Part shown: positions 7,838-19,567 of the stretch, in pieces
Position numbering within the stretch: the stretch's first letter is position 1
How the letters are laid out: the number at the start of each line of letters is the position of its first letter
The notes under the pieces: model-generated
Databases searched by the model: none
What the model was told of the DNA's origin: nothing
What the model saw: the letters and a program-made list of their open reading frames with translations, nothing else
Position numbers and translations under genes: made by a program
NCBI RefSeq assembly: GCF_013116825.1
Contig: NZ_JABFNS010000003.1
Coordinates: 1-64,000 of the forward strand
DNA from: Myxococcus xanthus
GTDB lineage: Bacteria; Myxococcota; Myxococcia; Myxococcales; Myxococcaceae
Direction: 5' to 3'
Length of the DNA: 64,000 nt

Positions 7838-9283
7838 GTGGAGCGCCTCGACTTGGTGGATGGTCTCCCCATCACCGTGGACTCCTTCCTCCGTTCACCC
7901 CTCCGCTGGCTCTGGCTGCGCTGGTTCTCCATCTCACCGGCGACGCTGCTGGCGCTCTCCTTCGCGGTCCTCATCGGGGTGGGGACGGCGGGGCTGCTCT
8001 GGCTCCCGGCGTTGTATACGGGCCCGCGCCTGGGCTTTCTCGACGCGCTCTTCACCATGACCAGCGCGGTGTGCGTGACGGGGCTCTCCGTGGTGAACAC
8101 CGCGACGGCCTTCACCCGCTGGGGGCATCTGTGGCTGCTCGTCTTCATCCAACTGGGGGGCCTGGGGCTGGTCACCCTCACCACGCTCGTCATCGGCGCG
8201 TTGGGCCGGCGGTTGTCCCTCCGCAGCGAGGTCATCGTCGGTGCGCCCATGGACTACACGCACCGGCAGAACGTGCTGTCGCTGGCGCTGCGGGTCGCGC
8301 GCTTCACCTTGGGGGTGGAGGCGCTGGGGGCGTTGCTGCTGTGGCTGTTGTGGCTGCCGCGCTTCGGCTGGAAGGAGGCGGCCTGGCACGCCGTCTTCCA
8401 TTCGGTCAGCGCCTTCTGCAACGCCGGGTTCTCGACGTTCAGTGATTCGCTGGCGGGCTTCAACCGGGAGCCCCTCACGCTCCTCGTCATCTCCTTCCTC
8501 ATCATCATGGGGAGCTTGGGCTACCTTTCGAGCGAGGAGGCGCTGCGCTGGTGGCGCAGCCGCGACCAGCGCTCCCGGCGGATGAGCGTTCACACCTTCG
8601 CGGCGCTGCTCGTCACCGGGGTGTTGCTGGTGGGCGGCACCGTGCTCTTCGCGCTCTTCGAGTGGCGGGGGGCGCTGGCGCCCCTGGGCTACGTGGACCG
8701 GGTGGCCAACGCCTGGTTCATGTCCGCCACGGCGCGCACTGCGGGCTTCAACAGCGTGAGCTACTCCGAGGTGAGCAACGCGAGCGGTTTCTTCACCATC
8801 CTGCTGATGGTGGTGGGGGGCAGCCCTGGCTCCACGGCCGGGGGCTTGAAGACGACGACGCTGGCGGTGCTGGGCGCGCTCGCCTTCACGCGCATCCGGG
8901 GCCGCCGACACGCCGAGTTGCATGGCCGCGCCATCCCGGAGGGCACCATCGAGCGCACGGTGTCGCTGGCCCTCATCGCCTTCGGGGTGATGACGGCGGC
9001 CGTCTTCGTGCTCTCCTTCACGGAGGGGCGCGGAGCGGAGTCGGTGCAGGCCGCGCGCGCCAGCTTCCTTCCCGTCTTCTTCGAGGTGGTCAGCGCCTTC
9101 TGTACGGTGGGGCTGACCATGGATATGTCGCCCAGCCTGAGCGTGGCGGGCAAGCTGCTGATCATCGGGCTGATGTTCGTGGGACGGCTGGGGCCGCTGT
9201 CCTTCTTCGCCGCCCTCAGCCTGCGCGCCCGGACGCACCTGCGGCACGTGCGCCCCGCGCAAGAGGACCTCATCGTTGGTTAA
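7838..9283 (+). CDS. Potassium uptake protein, TrkH/KtrB family
   Basis: A membrane protein of about 481 residues forming the ion pathway of a Trk/Ktr K+ uptake system. The four pore-loop motifs are visible in order: SAVCVTGLS, SAFCNAGFS, ATARTAGFN and SAFCTVGLT, each carrying the selectivity-filter glycine. GGSPGSTAGG precedes an intracellular segment, as in the family. The GTG at 7838 is chosen from position and a weak GGGAAA site; a longer frame overlaps the upstream TetR gene. The partner TrkA gene starts ten bases after the stop, so the two form an operon. Confidence 0.92.
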   Translation: MERLDLVDGLPITVDSFLRSPLRWLWLRWFSISPATLLALSFAVLIGVGTAGLLWLPALYTGPRLGFLDALFTMTSAVCVTGLSVVNTATAFTRWGHLWLLVFIQLGGLGLVTLTTLVIGALGRRLSLRSEVIVGAPMDYTHRQNVLSLALRVARFTLGVEALGALLLWLLWLPRFGWKEAAWHAVFHSVSAFCNAGFSTFSDSLAGFNREPLTLLVISFLIIMGSLGYLSSEEALRWWRSRDQRSRRMSVHTFAALLVTGVLLVGGTVLFALFEWRGALAPLGYVDRVANAWFMSATARTAGFNSVSYSEVSNASGFFTILLMVVGGSPGSTAGGLKTTTLAVLGALAFTRIRGRRHAELHGRAIPEGTIERTVSLALIAFGVMTAAVFVLSFTEGRGAESVQAARASFLPVFFEVVSAFCTVGLTMDMSPSLSVAGKLLIIGLMFVGRLGPLSFFAALSLRARTHLRHVRPAQEDLIVG

Positions 9284-9292
9284 GGAGCACGG

Positions 9293-9949
9293 ATGAAGCG
9301 CATCATCGTGGTGGGTCTGGGCAACTTCGGCTCGGTCATCGCCGCGCGCCTGCATGAGCAGGGGCATGACGTCATCGCCATCGACCCGCGACCGGCGGTG
9401 GTCGACGCCCTGGGCGCGCGCGTGTCCAAGGCCATGGTGGGAGACGCCACGCAGCGCCAGGTGTTGGAGGAGGTGGGCGCGCGGGGGGCGGACGCCGCCA
9501 TCGTCTCCACGGGAGAGGACCTTTCGGCCAGCATCCTCGCGCTGCTCGCCCTGAGGGACTCGGGCATCCAGGACATCTACGTGAAGGTCCGCTCGGATGA
9601 CCATGCGCGCATCGCCAACGCGCTGGGGGCCACCGAGAGCATCTTCCCGGAGCGGGAGAGCGCCCTGGGACTGGCCAGCCGCATCACCAGCGGCCGCCTC
9701 CTCCAGTACGTGCAGCTGGGAACGGAGTTCGGCCTTCAGGAGATGCCCGTGCCGGAGGCCTGGTATGGCAAGAGCCTGCGCGTGCTCGCCCTGCCGCAGC
9801 GCTACCGCGTGCACGTGGTGGCCGTGCATGACGTGCTCCAGGACCGCATGCTCCCGGTGCCAGACCCGGACCGGCTGCTCACCCCGTCCGACGCGTTGCT
9901 CGTCGCGGGTGAGCCCTCCGCGCTCGAGGCAGTGGCCGCGCTGCGCTGA
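9293..9949 (+). CDS. TrkA-type K+ channel regulatory subunit (RCK)
   Basis: A 218-residue cytoplasmic RCK protein that gates the TrkH/KtrB pore in response to nucleotides. The N-terminal Rossmann fold shows VVGLGNFGSVIA, the acidic end of strand two (AIDPRP) and VGDATQRQVLEE. A TrkA-C domain follows from about residue 135 (EFGLQEMPVPEAWYGKSL). The length matches KtrA (about 220) rather than the double-length TrkA of enteric bacteria. AAGGAG lies before the ATG. It is the second gene of the TrkH operon, and a hairpin terminator follows. Confidence 0.93.
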   Translation: MKRIIVVGLGNFGSVIAARLHEQGHDVIAIDPRPAVVDALGARVSKAMVGDATQRQVLEEVGARGADAAIVSTGEDLSASILALLALRDSGIQDIYVKVRSDDHARIANALGATESIFPERESALGLASRITSGRLLQYVQLGTEFGLQEMPVPEAWYGKSLRVLALPQRYRVHVVAVHDVLQDRMLPVPDPDRLLTPSDALLVAGEPSALEAVAALR

Positions 9950-9964
9950 GCTCGTGGCGTGGAC

Positions 9965-9996
9965 GGCTCGGTCCTTTCGCCCGAAACGCCCGAGCC
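9965..9996. terminator. Hairpin between convergent trkA-like and SafE-like genes
   Basis: GGCTCGG (9965-9971) pairs with CCGAGCC (9990-9996) around an 18-base loop, followed by CTTCT. It sits in the 50-base gap between two convergent genes and may serve both. Confidence 0.5.
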
Positions 9997-10000
9997 CTTC

Positions 10001-10714
10001 TCAATGACAACTGGCGCCACCGGCGTTCACGCTCACCGCGCGGTAGACGAGCACCGCCGCCGCCGCCAGCGGCACCGCCCGTTGGAGCAGCAGGGACACC
10101 CACCTCGGGCGGTGCTTCCACAGCGCCGCCTGAAGCTGCGCCCCCAGCAGGGCGGGCAGGCCGCCGAGCGCGAACGCGGCGAGCACCAGCGCTCCGCCTC
10201 CGAACGAACCGCTCGCCAGCGCCACCGCGAAGACGCCATAGAGGAGGCCACAGGGCAGCAGCGGTGTGACCGCACCCATTGCGCTCGCGCGGCCCGTCCA
10301 CGAAAACTTTGCGCCCCAGCGCGTGACATGCCGCGCGAGGTTCTCCATGCCCGGCAGCGGGCGCAGGCGCTTGCCCAGCTCCAACGCGGACGCGACCAGC
10401 GCCACCGCCATCAGCCAGGGAAGGTAGGGGCGGGTGGAGACCGCCAGCGCCTGGGTGACGCCTCCACCCAGCATGCCCAGTGCGCCGCCCACGAGGGCAT
10501 AGGCGCCCAGGCGCGCGCCCTGGTAGGCGACGACGGCTCGGCGGCGCTCGGGCCCTGGCGCGCCGGGCAGACCCGCGCAGGCCAGCGGTCCACACATGAG
10601 GAGGCAATGCACGCTCCCCGTGAGCCCCACCACGAAGGCGCCCAGTGCGCCGGCGATGACGGTGGGTTCGGAGGTGTGCAGCAGCGAGGCGAGTGCGGCC
10701 GGTTCGGGCGACAT
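10001..10714 (-). CDS. SafE/TauE-like membrane protein beside the cbb3 oxidase cluster
   Basis: A 237-residue protein with about six membrane helices of the DsbD-like sulfite-exporter TauE/SafE group. Cysteine-containing motifs are seen in the first helix (VHCLLMCGPLACAG) and the middle (TPLLPCGLLYGVFAVALASG). Such proteins often neighbour cytochrome-oxidase assembly genes and are suspected of transporting metal or thiols for oxidase maturation. The ATG at 10714 follows family alignment; the frame extends 64 codons upstream into the divergent ccoI gene. Only 49 bases separate it from ccoI, so the two probably share a regulatory region. Confidence 0.8.
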   Translation of the reverse strand: MSPEPAALASLLHTSEPTVIAGALGAFVVGLTGSVHCLLMCGPLACAGLPGAPGPERRRAVVAYQGARLGAYALVGGALGMLGGGVTQALAVSTRPYLPWLMAVALVASALELGKRLRPLPGMENLARHVTRWGAKFSWTGRASAMGAVTPLLPCGLLYGVFAVALASGSFGGGALVLAAFALGGLPALLGAQLQAALWKHRPRWVSLLLQRAVPLAAAAVLVYRAVSVNAGGASCH

Positions 10715-10763
10715 GAACGCGGTGCATCGCAACAGGCATGCCGTTCGCAAGGTGACATCGTGA

Positions 10764-13298
10764 ATGCCTGCCTCCACGACATCGGAGCCTGCTCCGGCCG
10801 CCTGTCTCCACTGCGGCAGCCCCGTTCCTCCGGGAGGCGCGGCGCGCGACTTCTGCTGTGTGGGGTGCGAGGCCGTGCACGGCCTGCTCGTGGAGCAGGG
10901 GCTCACGCGCTACTACCAGCTCGCGCAAGGAAAGACGGCGCCCGCGTCTGAGCCGCGCAAGGAACGCGCGTTCGCGTGGCTGGAGCCGCTCATGAGCCGC
11001 GCGGAGTCGACGCCGGGCCCCTTGTGCGCGCTCGAACTGGACGTGCAGGGCATCCACTGCGCCGCATGCGTGTGGCTGATGAATGAGCTGTTCCGCCGGC
11101 AGCCGGGCGGGGCGGGGCTGACGGTGGACCCGGCCCTGGGCAAGGTGCGGATGCTGTGGCGGCGCGGCGCCTTCGACGTGGCGGAGTTCCTTCGCGGCGT
11201 GGAGGGCTTTGGCTACCTCTTCGGCCCCAGCCGCAAGCGCTCGGAGCGCACGAGCCTGGACCTGCCCATCCGCCTGGGCATCTGCGCCGCGCTGTCGATG
11301 AACGTGATGCTGTTCTCGGTGAGCTTCTACGTGGGGCTCACGCCGGAGGATGGCGATGTCTTCCGTCTCTTCACGCGGCTGAGTCTGTGGCTGTCGTCCG
11401 CGGTCGTGGTGGTGGGGGGCTGGCCCTTCTTCCGCTCCGCGCTTCAGGGCTTGCGGCGCGGCGTGCTGCACCTGGACCTGCCCATTGCCCTGGGCATCCT
11501 GCTGGTGTTCGGCATGTCGCTGGCGCAGGCGCGCGGAGGGCGCGGCGACCTGGCGTACTTCGACACGCTCAACACCTTCGTCACGCTGATGCTGGTGGGA
11601 CGGTGGCTCCAGCAGCGGGTGTTGGAGCGCAACCGGCGCTTCCTGCTGGATGACGACGGGGCGGAGGGGCTCTTCGTGCGCAGGGAAGAGGGCGCGCGGC
11701 TCGCCACCGTGCGCGCCGCCGAGGTGGCCGACGGCGACGTGCTGGTGATTGCGCCGGGAGACCTGGTGCCGGTGGACGCGGTGCTGCTCGATTCGGGAGC
11801 CCGCGTGTCCACGGATTGGATTACGGGCGAGCCCGGCGAGCGCGCGGTGGGGCAGGGCGGTGCGTTGCCCGCGGGCGCGTTCAACGCCGGGCGCGAGGCC
11901 GTGCGTGTCCAGGCGAAGCAGGCGTTCACCGACTCTCCGCTGGTGGCGTTGCTCCGCCGGGCGCCCACGGACGTGGGGGGGGCCGCGCTGCACACCCGCT
12001 TCTGGGACCGCGTGTCGCGCCGCTGGGTCGTCACGGTGCTCTTCGTCTCCGCGTTGGGGCTCGTGCTGTGGTGGCCCGCCGGGCCGGACAAGGCGCTGGA
12101 GGTGGCGGTGGCGCTGCTGGTGGTGACGTGCCCGTGCGCCATCGGTATCGCCACACCACTGGCCTACGAGTTGGTCCAGGCGCGCCTGCGCCGCGGCGGC
12201 TTCTTCATCCGGAGCACGGACCTGCTGGACCGGCTGCCGCGCGTGCGAAAGGTGCTCTTCGACAAGACGGGGACGCTGACGCTGGGGCGGCTGGAGTTGG
12301 TGGATCGCGCCGCCGTGGCGGGGTTGACGCCCGCATCGCGCGACATCGCCTTCGACCTGGTGTCGCGCAGCAACCACCCCGCCAGTCGCTGCCTCGCGGC
12401 CGCGCTGACTCGGGAGGGCGCGCGCTTCAACCCGGAGGCGCGTGTGTCGGAGTTCGCGGGCCAGGGGCTCGAGCTGAATCGAGAAGGCGTGCGCTGGCGG
12501 TTGGGCCGCGCGGACTGGGCCACCGAGGCGCGTGCGGTGGAGACAGGGCAGCCGGACCACGAGCCCACGGATGGCGCGTCGCGTGAGTGGGGCAGCCCCG
12601 CGAGCCGCCACTCCAGGCCGAGTGGGCGTGTGGAGGTCCTCCTCTCCGGTTCGGGCCTCGCCGCGGGCCCGGTGCTGACCCGTGACGGCGTGCCCGTGGC
12701 CTTCTTCCAGCTCCGGGAGTCGGTACGTCCCGACGCGCGCCGTGAGGTCCAGGCGCTCCAGGGAGAGGGCCGCGAGGTGTGGCTCATCTCCGGGGACAGC
12801 CAGGGCCGCGTGAATGACATGGCCGCCGCGCTGGGCATCCCCACCCAGCACACCCTGAGTGGTCAGCGTCCCGAGGACAAGGCGGAGGCCGTCGCGAAGC
12901 TGGACGCGGCGGACACGCTGTACCTGGGCGACGGCGTCAACGACAGCCTCGCCTTCGAGCGCGCCCTCTGCGCGGGTACGCCCGCCATCGACCGGCCGGT
13001 GATGCCCGGCAAGAGCGACTTCTTCCTCCTGGGCGAAGGCCTGGGCGCCATCCGCGAGGCACTGCGGTTGTCGGCCCGGTTGCGCCAGGTGGTGCGCCGG
13101 CTGCTGGTCCTGGCGGTGGGCTACAACGTGGTGGCCGTCGCCGTGTGCCTCGCGGGTTGGATGACGCCCCTGCGCGCCGCCGTGGCCATGCCCGCCACCA
13201 GCCTGGCCACCGTGCTCTTCACGGTGTGGTGGCTGTCCGCCTCACGCGAGCGCGCCGCCGCCTCGCCCACGCCGCCGCTCCGGGAGGTGCCGGCATGA
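10764..13298 (+). CDS. ccoI: Copper-transporting P1B-type ATPase for cbb3 oxidase assembly
   Basis: An 844-residue P-type ATPase exporting Cu+ towards the periplasm for cbb3 oxidase maturation. A Cys-rich N-terminal region (CLHCGS, FCCVGC, residues about 14-35) precedes an HMA-like domain with GIHCAACVW. Eight membrane segments surround the catalytic units: actuator motif ITGEPGE, transport-site TCPCAIG near residue 454, phosphorylation motif DKTGT near 500, SNHPAS, and GDGVND near 722. The family usually has TGES; the serine is proline here. AAGGTG precedes the ATG. The stop overlaps ccoS as ATGA, so assembly genes are translated together, followed directly by the oxidase structural genes. 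Confidence 0.95.
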   Translation: MPASTTSEPAPAACLHCGSPVPPGGAARDFCCVGCEAVHGLLVEQGLTRYYQLAQGKTAPASEPRKERAFAWLEPLMSRAESTPGPLCALELDVQGIHCAACVWLMNELFRRQPGGAGLTVDPALGKVRMLWRRGAFDVAEFLRGVEGFGYLFGPSRKRSERTSLDLPIRLGICAALSMNVMLFSVSFYVGLTPEDGDVFRLFTRLSLWLSSAVVVVGGWPFFRSALQGLRRGVLHLDLPIALGILLVFGMSLAQARGGRGDLAYFDTLNTFVTLMLVGRWLQQRVLERNRRFLLDDDGAEGLFVRREEGARLATVRAAEVADGDVLVIAPGDLVPVDAVLLDSGARVSTDWITGEPGERAVGQGGALPAGAFNAGREAVRVQAKQAFTDSPLVALLRRAPTDVGGAALHTRFWDRVSRRWVVTVLFVSALGLVLWWPAGPDKALEVAVALLVVTCPCAIGIATPLAYELVQARLRRGGFFIRSTDLLDRLPRVRKVLFDKTGTLTLGRLELVDRAAVAGLTPASRDIAFDLVSRSNHPASRCLAAALTREGARFNPEARVSEFAGQGLELNREGVRWRLGRADWATEARAVETGQPDHEPTDGASREWGSPASRHSRPSGRVEVLLSGSGLAAGPVLTRDGVPVAFFQLRESVRPDARREVQALQGEGREVWLISGDSQGRVNDMAAALGIPTQHTLSGQRPEDKAEAVAKLDAADTLYLGDGVNDSLAFERALCAGTPAIDRPVMPGKSDFFLLGEGLGAIREALRLSARLRQVVRRLLVLAVGYNVVAVAVCLAGWMTPLRAAVAMPATSLATVLFTVWWLSASRERAAASPTPPLREVPA

Positions 13299-13486
13299 AC
13301 GTCCTCGTCCTCCAGGTCTTCGTGAGCCTGATGCTCGTCGCCAGCTCGGTGCTGCTGTTCGTCTACAGCGTGCGCCACCGCGACCACGAGCACGCCGACC
13401 GGCTCTCGCTCTTCCCGCTCGAAGACGACAGCGCCGCTCCGGCGCCGCGTGCTCCCGAGCCTCCGCCCTCCGCTTCCCAGGAGTGA
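13295..13486 (+). CDS. ccoS: cbb3 oxidase assembly protein CcoS
   Basis: A 63-residue protein with a single N-terminal membrane helix (residues about 4-25), then the conserved YSVRHRDHEHADRLSLFPLE region and a Pro/Ala-rich tail. CcoS is a small factor needed to insert haem and copper into CcoN. The ATG overlaps the ccoI stop. The order ccoI-ccoS-ccoNO supports the assignment. Confidence 0.9.
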   Translation: MNVLVLQVFVSLMLVASSVLLFVYSVRHRDHEHADRLSLFPLEDDSAAPAPRAPEPPPSASQE

Positions 13487-13490
13487 AGCC

Positions 13491-15877
<2,387 letters not shown>

Positions 15878-15878
<1 letters not shown>

Positions 15879-16060
15879 TGTACAAGCAATTCTATCAGGG
15901 GATGTCGCTCACCGAGCTGCCCCTCTTCGCCTTGGTCCTGTTCATCGCGGTGTTCCTCGGCGTCGTCGCCTGGGTGTTCGTGGCGCGGCGCAGCGGGGAC
16001 TTCGACGCGCTCGCGCGGATGCCGCTGAGCGAGCAGGGGGAGGGCCGTCATGAGCAGTGA
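15878..16060 (+). CDS. ccoQ: cbb3 oxidase small subunit CcoQ
   Basis: A 60-residue protein with one membrane helix (LPLFALVLFIAVFLGVVAWV) and a short polar tail, as expected for CcoQ/FixQ, which stabilises the oxidase. Its ATG overlaps the ccoNO stop by one base and its end overlaps ccoP by 11 bases. Confidence 0.85.
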
Positions 16061-16601
16061 AAAGCCGCTGTTGCACTCCGTCTATGACGGCATCGAGGAG
16101 CACGACAACCACCTGCCCAACTGGTGGCTGTTCATCCTCTGGACGTCCATCATCTTCAGCGCGGGGTACTGGTTCTGGTACCACATCGCCGAGGCGGGGC
16201 CCGGACAGCTCGGTGAGTACGTCGCCGAGTCCGCGGAGGTGGCGAAGCGCGCGTCCGGAAACGCGCCAGCGTCTGACGGCATGCTGCTCGCGCTGGCCAA
16301 GGACCCGGCCTCCCTGGAGAGCGGAAAGCAGGTGTTCCAGGCGAACTGCGCGGCGTGTCACGGCGCGCAGGGGCAGGGCTCCATCGGTCCCAACCTGACG
16401 GACGCGTATTGGATGCACGGTGGCGGCCCCATGGCCATCCACAAGGTCGTGGCGGACGGCGTGGTGGCCAAGGGCATGCCCGCGTGGGAGCGCACCCTGG
16501 GCGCCGAGCGCGTCAAGGCCGTCACCGCCTACCTGCTCACGCTCAAGGGCACCAACGCGCCCGGCGGCAAGGAGCCGCAGGGCGAGCCCGAGCAGCCGTA
16601 G
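16050..16601 (+). CDS. ccoP: cbb3 oxidase subunit III (CcoP), single-haem form
   Basis: A 183-residue membrane-anchored cytochrome c. The CcoP N-terminal signature YDGIEEHDNHLPNWW and one helix are followed by one cytochrome c domain with CAACHG near residue 100 and the probable methionine ligand in KGMPAW. Typical CcoP is about 290-300 residues with two haems; only one CxxCH is present here. The gene ends normally with a Pro/Glu tail, so it looks like a genuine short form rather than a truncation. It passes electrons to CcoO/CcoN. It overlaps ccoQ and precedes ccoG by 20 bases. Confidence 0.9.
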   Translation: MSSEKPLLHSVYDGIEEHDNHLPNWWLFILWTSIIFSAGYWFWYHIAEAGPGQLGEYVAESAEVAKRASGNAPASDGMLLALAKDPASLESGKQVFQANCAACHGAQGQGSIGPNLTDAYWMHGGGPMAIHKVVADGVVAKGMPAWERTLGAERVKAVTAYLLTLKGTNAPGGKEPQGEPEQP

Positions 16602-16621
16602 CCCACGGAGAGGACACAGTC

Positions 16622-18043
16622 ATGTCGGCGGCACCGCAGCGGGATGGCCCGCGCATCGACCAGCTCACGTCCATCCACGCGGATGGTTCGCGGCTGGCGC
16701 TCCACCCGGCGGACGTGCGCGGCCGGTTCATCACTCGGCGGCGGGTGGGCTTCGCGGTCCTCATCGCCATCTACCTGGCCCTGCCACTGGTGGAGGTGGG
16801 GGGCCACCCGGCGGTGCACCTGGACGTGGCGGCGCGCCGCTTCTACCTCTTCGGGGGCACGTACAACGCGCAGGACTTCTGGCGCGTCCTGTTCCTGCTG
16901 ACGTCGGTGGGCTTCGGCCTGCTGTTCTTCACCGCGTGGCTGGGGCGCGTGTGGTGCGGCTGGGCGTGTCCCCAGACGGTGTTCCTGGAGGCGCTGTACC
17001 GTCCCATCGAGCGGTTCTTCGATGGCCCCCGGGAGCGGCGGCTGAAGGCGGCGAAGGAGCCGTGGACGCCCGCGCGCGTGGCGCGGGCGGTGCTCAAGCA
17101 TGGCGCGTACGTCGCGGTGTCGCTGCTCATCTCCCACGCGGCGTTGAGCCTCTTCGTCTCGGCGGGCGGGCTCGTCGCGATGGTGGCCGATGGCCCGGTG
17201 GCTTCGCCAGTGGCCTTCACGTGGGCCATGGTCGTGACGGGCGCGCTGTACTTCAACTTCGCCTGGTTCCGTGAGCAGCTCTGCGTGGTGGTGTGCCCGT
17301 ATGGCCGCCTCCAGTCCGCGATGCAGGACCGGGACTCGCTCATCGTCGGCTATGACACGCGGCGCGGAGAACCCCGGGGGCGTCTCATCAAGGCCGCTCC
17401 GGGTGTCCCGGCCCCGCCTCCGCGCGGCGACTGCGTGGACTGCTTCAAGTGCGTGGCCGTGTGCCCCACGGGCATCGACATCCGCAATGGCTTGCAGATG
17501 GACTGTCTGGCGTGCGCGCAGTGCGTGGATGCGTGCGACGGCGTCATGGACAAGCTGGGCCGGCCGCGTGGGCTCATCCGCTATGACTCGCTCAACGGAT
17601 TGGACGGGCAGCCACGGCGGGTGCTCCGGCCCCGCTTGTTCATCTACGGCGCGTTGATGCTGGTGGCGGTGGTGGGCCTCACGCTGAGCCTCGTGCGGCG
17701 CGTGCCCTTCGAGGCGAACCTGCTGCGCTTCCAGGGCATGCCCTACGTCGTCGAGCAGGGCACGGTGCGCAACCAGTTCGAGCTGCACCTGGTGAACAAG
17801 AACCCCTCCGAGACGGTGCTCACCATCCGCGTGGACAGTCCCGTGCCCGCGAAGGTGGTGGTACCCCAGGCGCAGGTGACGCTCGCCTCGCTGGAGAGCT
17901 TCCGCGTGCCGCTGTTCATCACCGTGGACCAGCGCGGAACGAAGCTGCCATTCCACTTCACCGTCGAGGTGGCCGACGCGGCCTCCGGTGAAGTGAAGCG
18001 CATGGAGGCCCGGTTCCTGGGTCCTGCCCCCACGGGAGGGTAG
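16622..18043 (+). CDS. ccoG: cbb3 oxidase accessory ferredoxin-like protein CcoG
   Basis: A 473-residue membrane protein with about five helices and two [4Fe-4S] cysteine motifs, CVDCFKCVAVCPTG and CLACAQCVDACD, around residues 265-310. The GWACPQTVF and CVVVCPYGRLQSA regions are typical of the CcoG/RdxA/FixG family, which reduces copper during oxidase assembly. The periplasmic C-terminal Ig-like domain spans about residues 360-470. AGGA precedes the ATG. It closes the cco gene run, with two hairpins following. Confidence 0.94.
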   Translation: MSAAPQRDGPRIDQLTSIHADGSRLALHPADVRGRFITRRRVGFAVLIAIYLALPLVEVGGHPAVHLDVAARRFYLFGGTYNAQDFWRVLFLLTSVGFGLLFFTAWLGRVWCGWACPQTVFLEALYRPIERFFDGPRERRLKAAKEPWTPARVARAVLKHGAYVAVSLLISHAALSLFVSAGGLVAMVADGPVASPVAFTWAMVVTGALYFNFAWFREQLCVVVCPYGRLQSAMQDRDSLIVGYDTRRGEPRGRLIKAAPGVPAPPPRGDCVDCFKCVAVCPTGIDIRNGLQMDCLACAQCVDACDGVMDKLGRPRGLIRYDSLNGLDGQPRRVLRPRLFIYGALMLVAVVGLTLSLVRRVPFEANLLRFQGMPYVVEQGTVRNQFELHLVNKNPSETVLTIRVDSPVPAKVVVPQAQVTLASLESFRVPLFITVDQRGTKLPFHFTVEVADAASGEVKRMEARFLGPAPTGG

Positions 18044-18069
18044 GGCATGCTTCCCCCGGTCGGGGGCGC

Positions 18070-18092
18070 CACGGCGCAGGGGTTGCGCCGTG
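18070..18092. terminator. Hairpin after the cco gene run
   Basis: CACGGCGCA (18070-18078) and TGCGCCGTG (18084-18092) pair perfectly across a five-base GGGGT loop. A smaller CCCCC/GGGGG hairpin lies just upstream. There is no T run, so termination is likely but not certain. hemN starts 91 bases later. Confidence 0.5.
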
Positions 18093-18182
18093 GGTGGAGG
18101 GGGCCGCAAGGCCTGCGTGACTTCCACCGCATCCCCGTCCTGGATGATCCTGGCACGAGGCTTGGAATGGTGAGGCGGTGAG

Positions 18183-19556
18183 ATGGAGCCCCCCCGCCAG
18201 GAAGTCCCCACGCCACCCGAAGCCCTGCTGCGCCGGTACGACGTCTCCGGCCCTCGCTACACCAGCTACCCCACGGCGCCCGAGTGGCGGAAGGACTTCG
18301 GTCCGGAGCACCTGGTGGAGCGGCTCGAGCATGCAGGCTCCCGGGAGCGCGCCGAGCCGCTGTCGCTCTACGTGCACTTGCCCTTCTGCCGCAGTCTCTG
18401 CTGGTACTGCGGCTGCAACGTCGTCATCAGCCGGGACCGGGCCGCGGCGGACCAGTACATCGACCATCTGGAGATGGAGCTGGACCTGGTGGTGCAGCGG
18501 CTCGGCTGCCGGCGCTCCTTGTCCCAGATTCACTGGGGTGGAGGGACGCCCACCTTCCTGGATGAGCGGCAGCTCGAACGGCTGTGGACGGCGCTCACCC
18601 GTCGCTTCCGCATCGCGTCGGACGCGGAGGTGGCCATCGAAATCCACCCGGCCGTGACGACGCCCGGCCAGCTCACCCTGCTGCGGAGCCTGGGCTTCAA
18701 CCGCGTGTCCATGGGTCTGCAGGACTTCGACGCGCGCGTTCAGGAGGTCACCAACCGCATCCAGTCCCCGGAGGAGACGCGGGCGCTGCTGGAGCACGCG
18801 CGGCTGCTGGGCTTCAAGGGCGTGAACTTCGACCTCATCTACGGCCTGCCGCACCAGGACGCCGAGGGGTGGGCCCGCACGCTGGACACCGTGTTGTCGA
18901 TGCGGCCGGACCGGCTGGCCGTCTACTCCTTCGCGTTCATGCCCGAAGTGCTGAAGCACCAGCGGCGCATGCCCGCGGAGGCCATTCCAAGCGGACGCGC
19001 CAAGCTGGAGTTGTTCCGCTCCGCCTACGCGGCCTTTGTGTCCGCGGGCTACCGGCCCATCGGCATGGACCACTTCGCGGTGGCCGAGGACGAACTGGCG
19101 CGCGCGCAGGCCGAGCGCCGGCTGGGCCGCAACTTCCAGGGCTATACCGTCAAGGCCGCGTCGGATGTGGTGGCCATTGGCAGCACCGGCATCAGCGACG
19201 TGGATGGCGCGTATGCGCAGAACGTCCGCGCGCTGCCGCGCTACTACGAGCGCGTCTCCCAGGGCTGCCTGGCCACGGAGCGGGGCCTGTCGCTGACGGC
19301 GGACGACCAGCGCCGCCGCGCGGTCATCACCCGGCTCATGTGCAACTTCTGGGTGGACCTGGGGGCGGATGGCGCTGACTACTTCGCGCCGGAGTTGGAA
19401 CGGCTGCGCGCGTTCGAGGACGACGGCCTGGTGACGCGCACCGGCTCGCAGCTGGAGCTGACGCCCATGGGGCGGCTCTTCGTCCGCAACGTGGCCATGG
19501 TGTTCGACGCGTATCTCGCGGGGACGGAGCGCCCCCGCTTTTCCCGCACGGTGTGA
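18183..19556 (+). CDS. hemN: Oxygen-independent coproporphyrinogen III oxidase
   Basis: A 457-residue radical SAM enzyme that converts coproporphyrinogen III to protoporphyrinogen IX without oxygen. The cluster motif CRSLCWYCGC matches the HemN pattern CxxxCxxCxC. SAM-binding HWGGGTPTF and FDLIYGLPHQ, and the family C-terminal HemN domain, are present. The length equals true HemN rather than the shorter HemW. GAGG lies before the ATG. Its place next to the cbb3 oxidase fits haem supply under low oxygen. A hemerythrin-like gene follows after 11 bases, probably in the same transcript. Confidence 0.94.
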   Translation: MEPPRQEVPTPPEALLRRYDVSGPRYTSYPTAPEWRKDFGPEHLVERLEHAGSRERAEPLSLYVHLPFCRSLCWYCGCNVVISRDRAAADQYIDHLEMELDLVVQRLGCRRSLSQIHWGGGTPTFLDERQLERLWTALTRRFRIASDAEVAIEIHPAVTTPGQLTLLRSLGFNRVSMGLQDFDARVQEVTNRIQSPEETRALLEHARLLGFKGVNFDLIYGLPHQDAEGWARTLDTVLSMRPDRLAVYSFAFMPEVLKHQRRMPAEAIPSGRAKLELFRSAYAAFVSAGYRPIGMDHFAVAEDELARAQAERRLGRNFQGYTVKAASDVVAIGSTGISDVDGAYAQNVRALPRYYERVSQGCLATERGLSLTADDQRRRAVITRLMCNFWVDLGADGADYFAPELERLRAFEDDGLVTRTGSQLELTPMGRLFVRNVAMVFDAYLAGTERPRFSRTV

Positions 19557-19567
19557 AGGGGTCGGTC

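Noticed and set aside
10715-10763. FNR/ANR-type site expected before the cbb3 cluster
   Set aside because: No TTGAT-N4-ATCAA-like sequence is present in the 49-base divergent gap.
9879-12851. 990-codon minus-strand frame
   Set aside because: It is a shadow of ccoI: low-complexity Arg/Ala/His sequence, while the plus strand has all P-type ATPase motifs.
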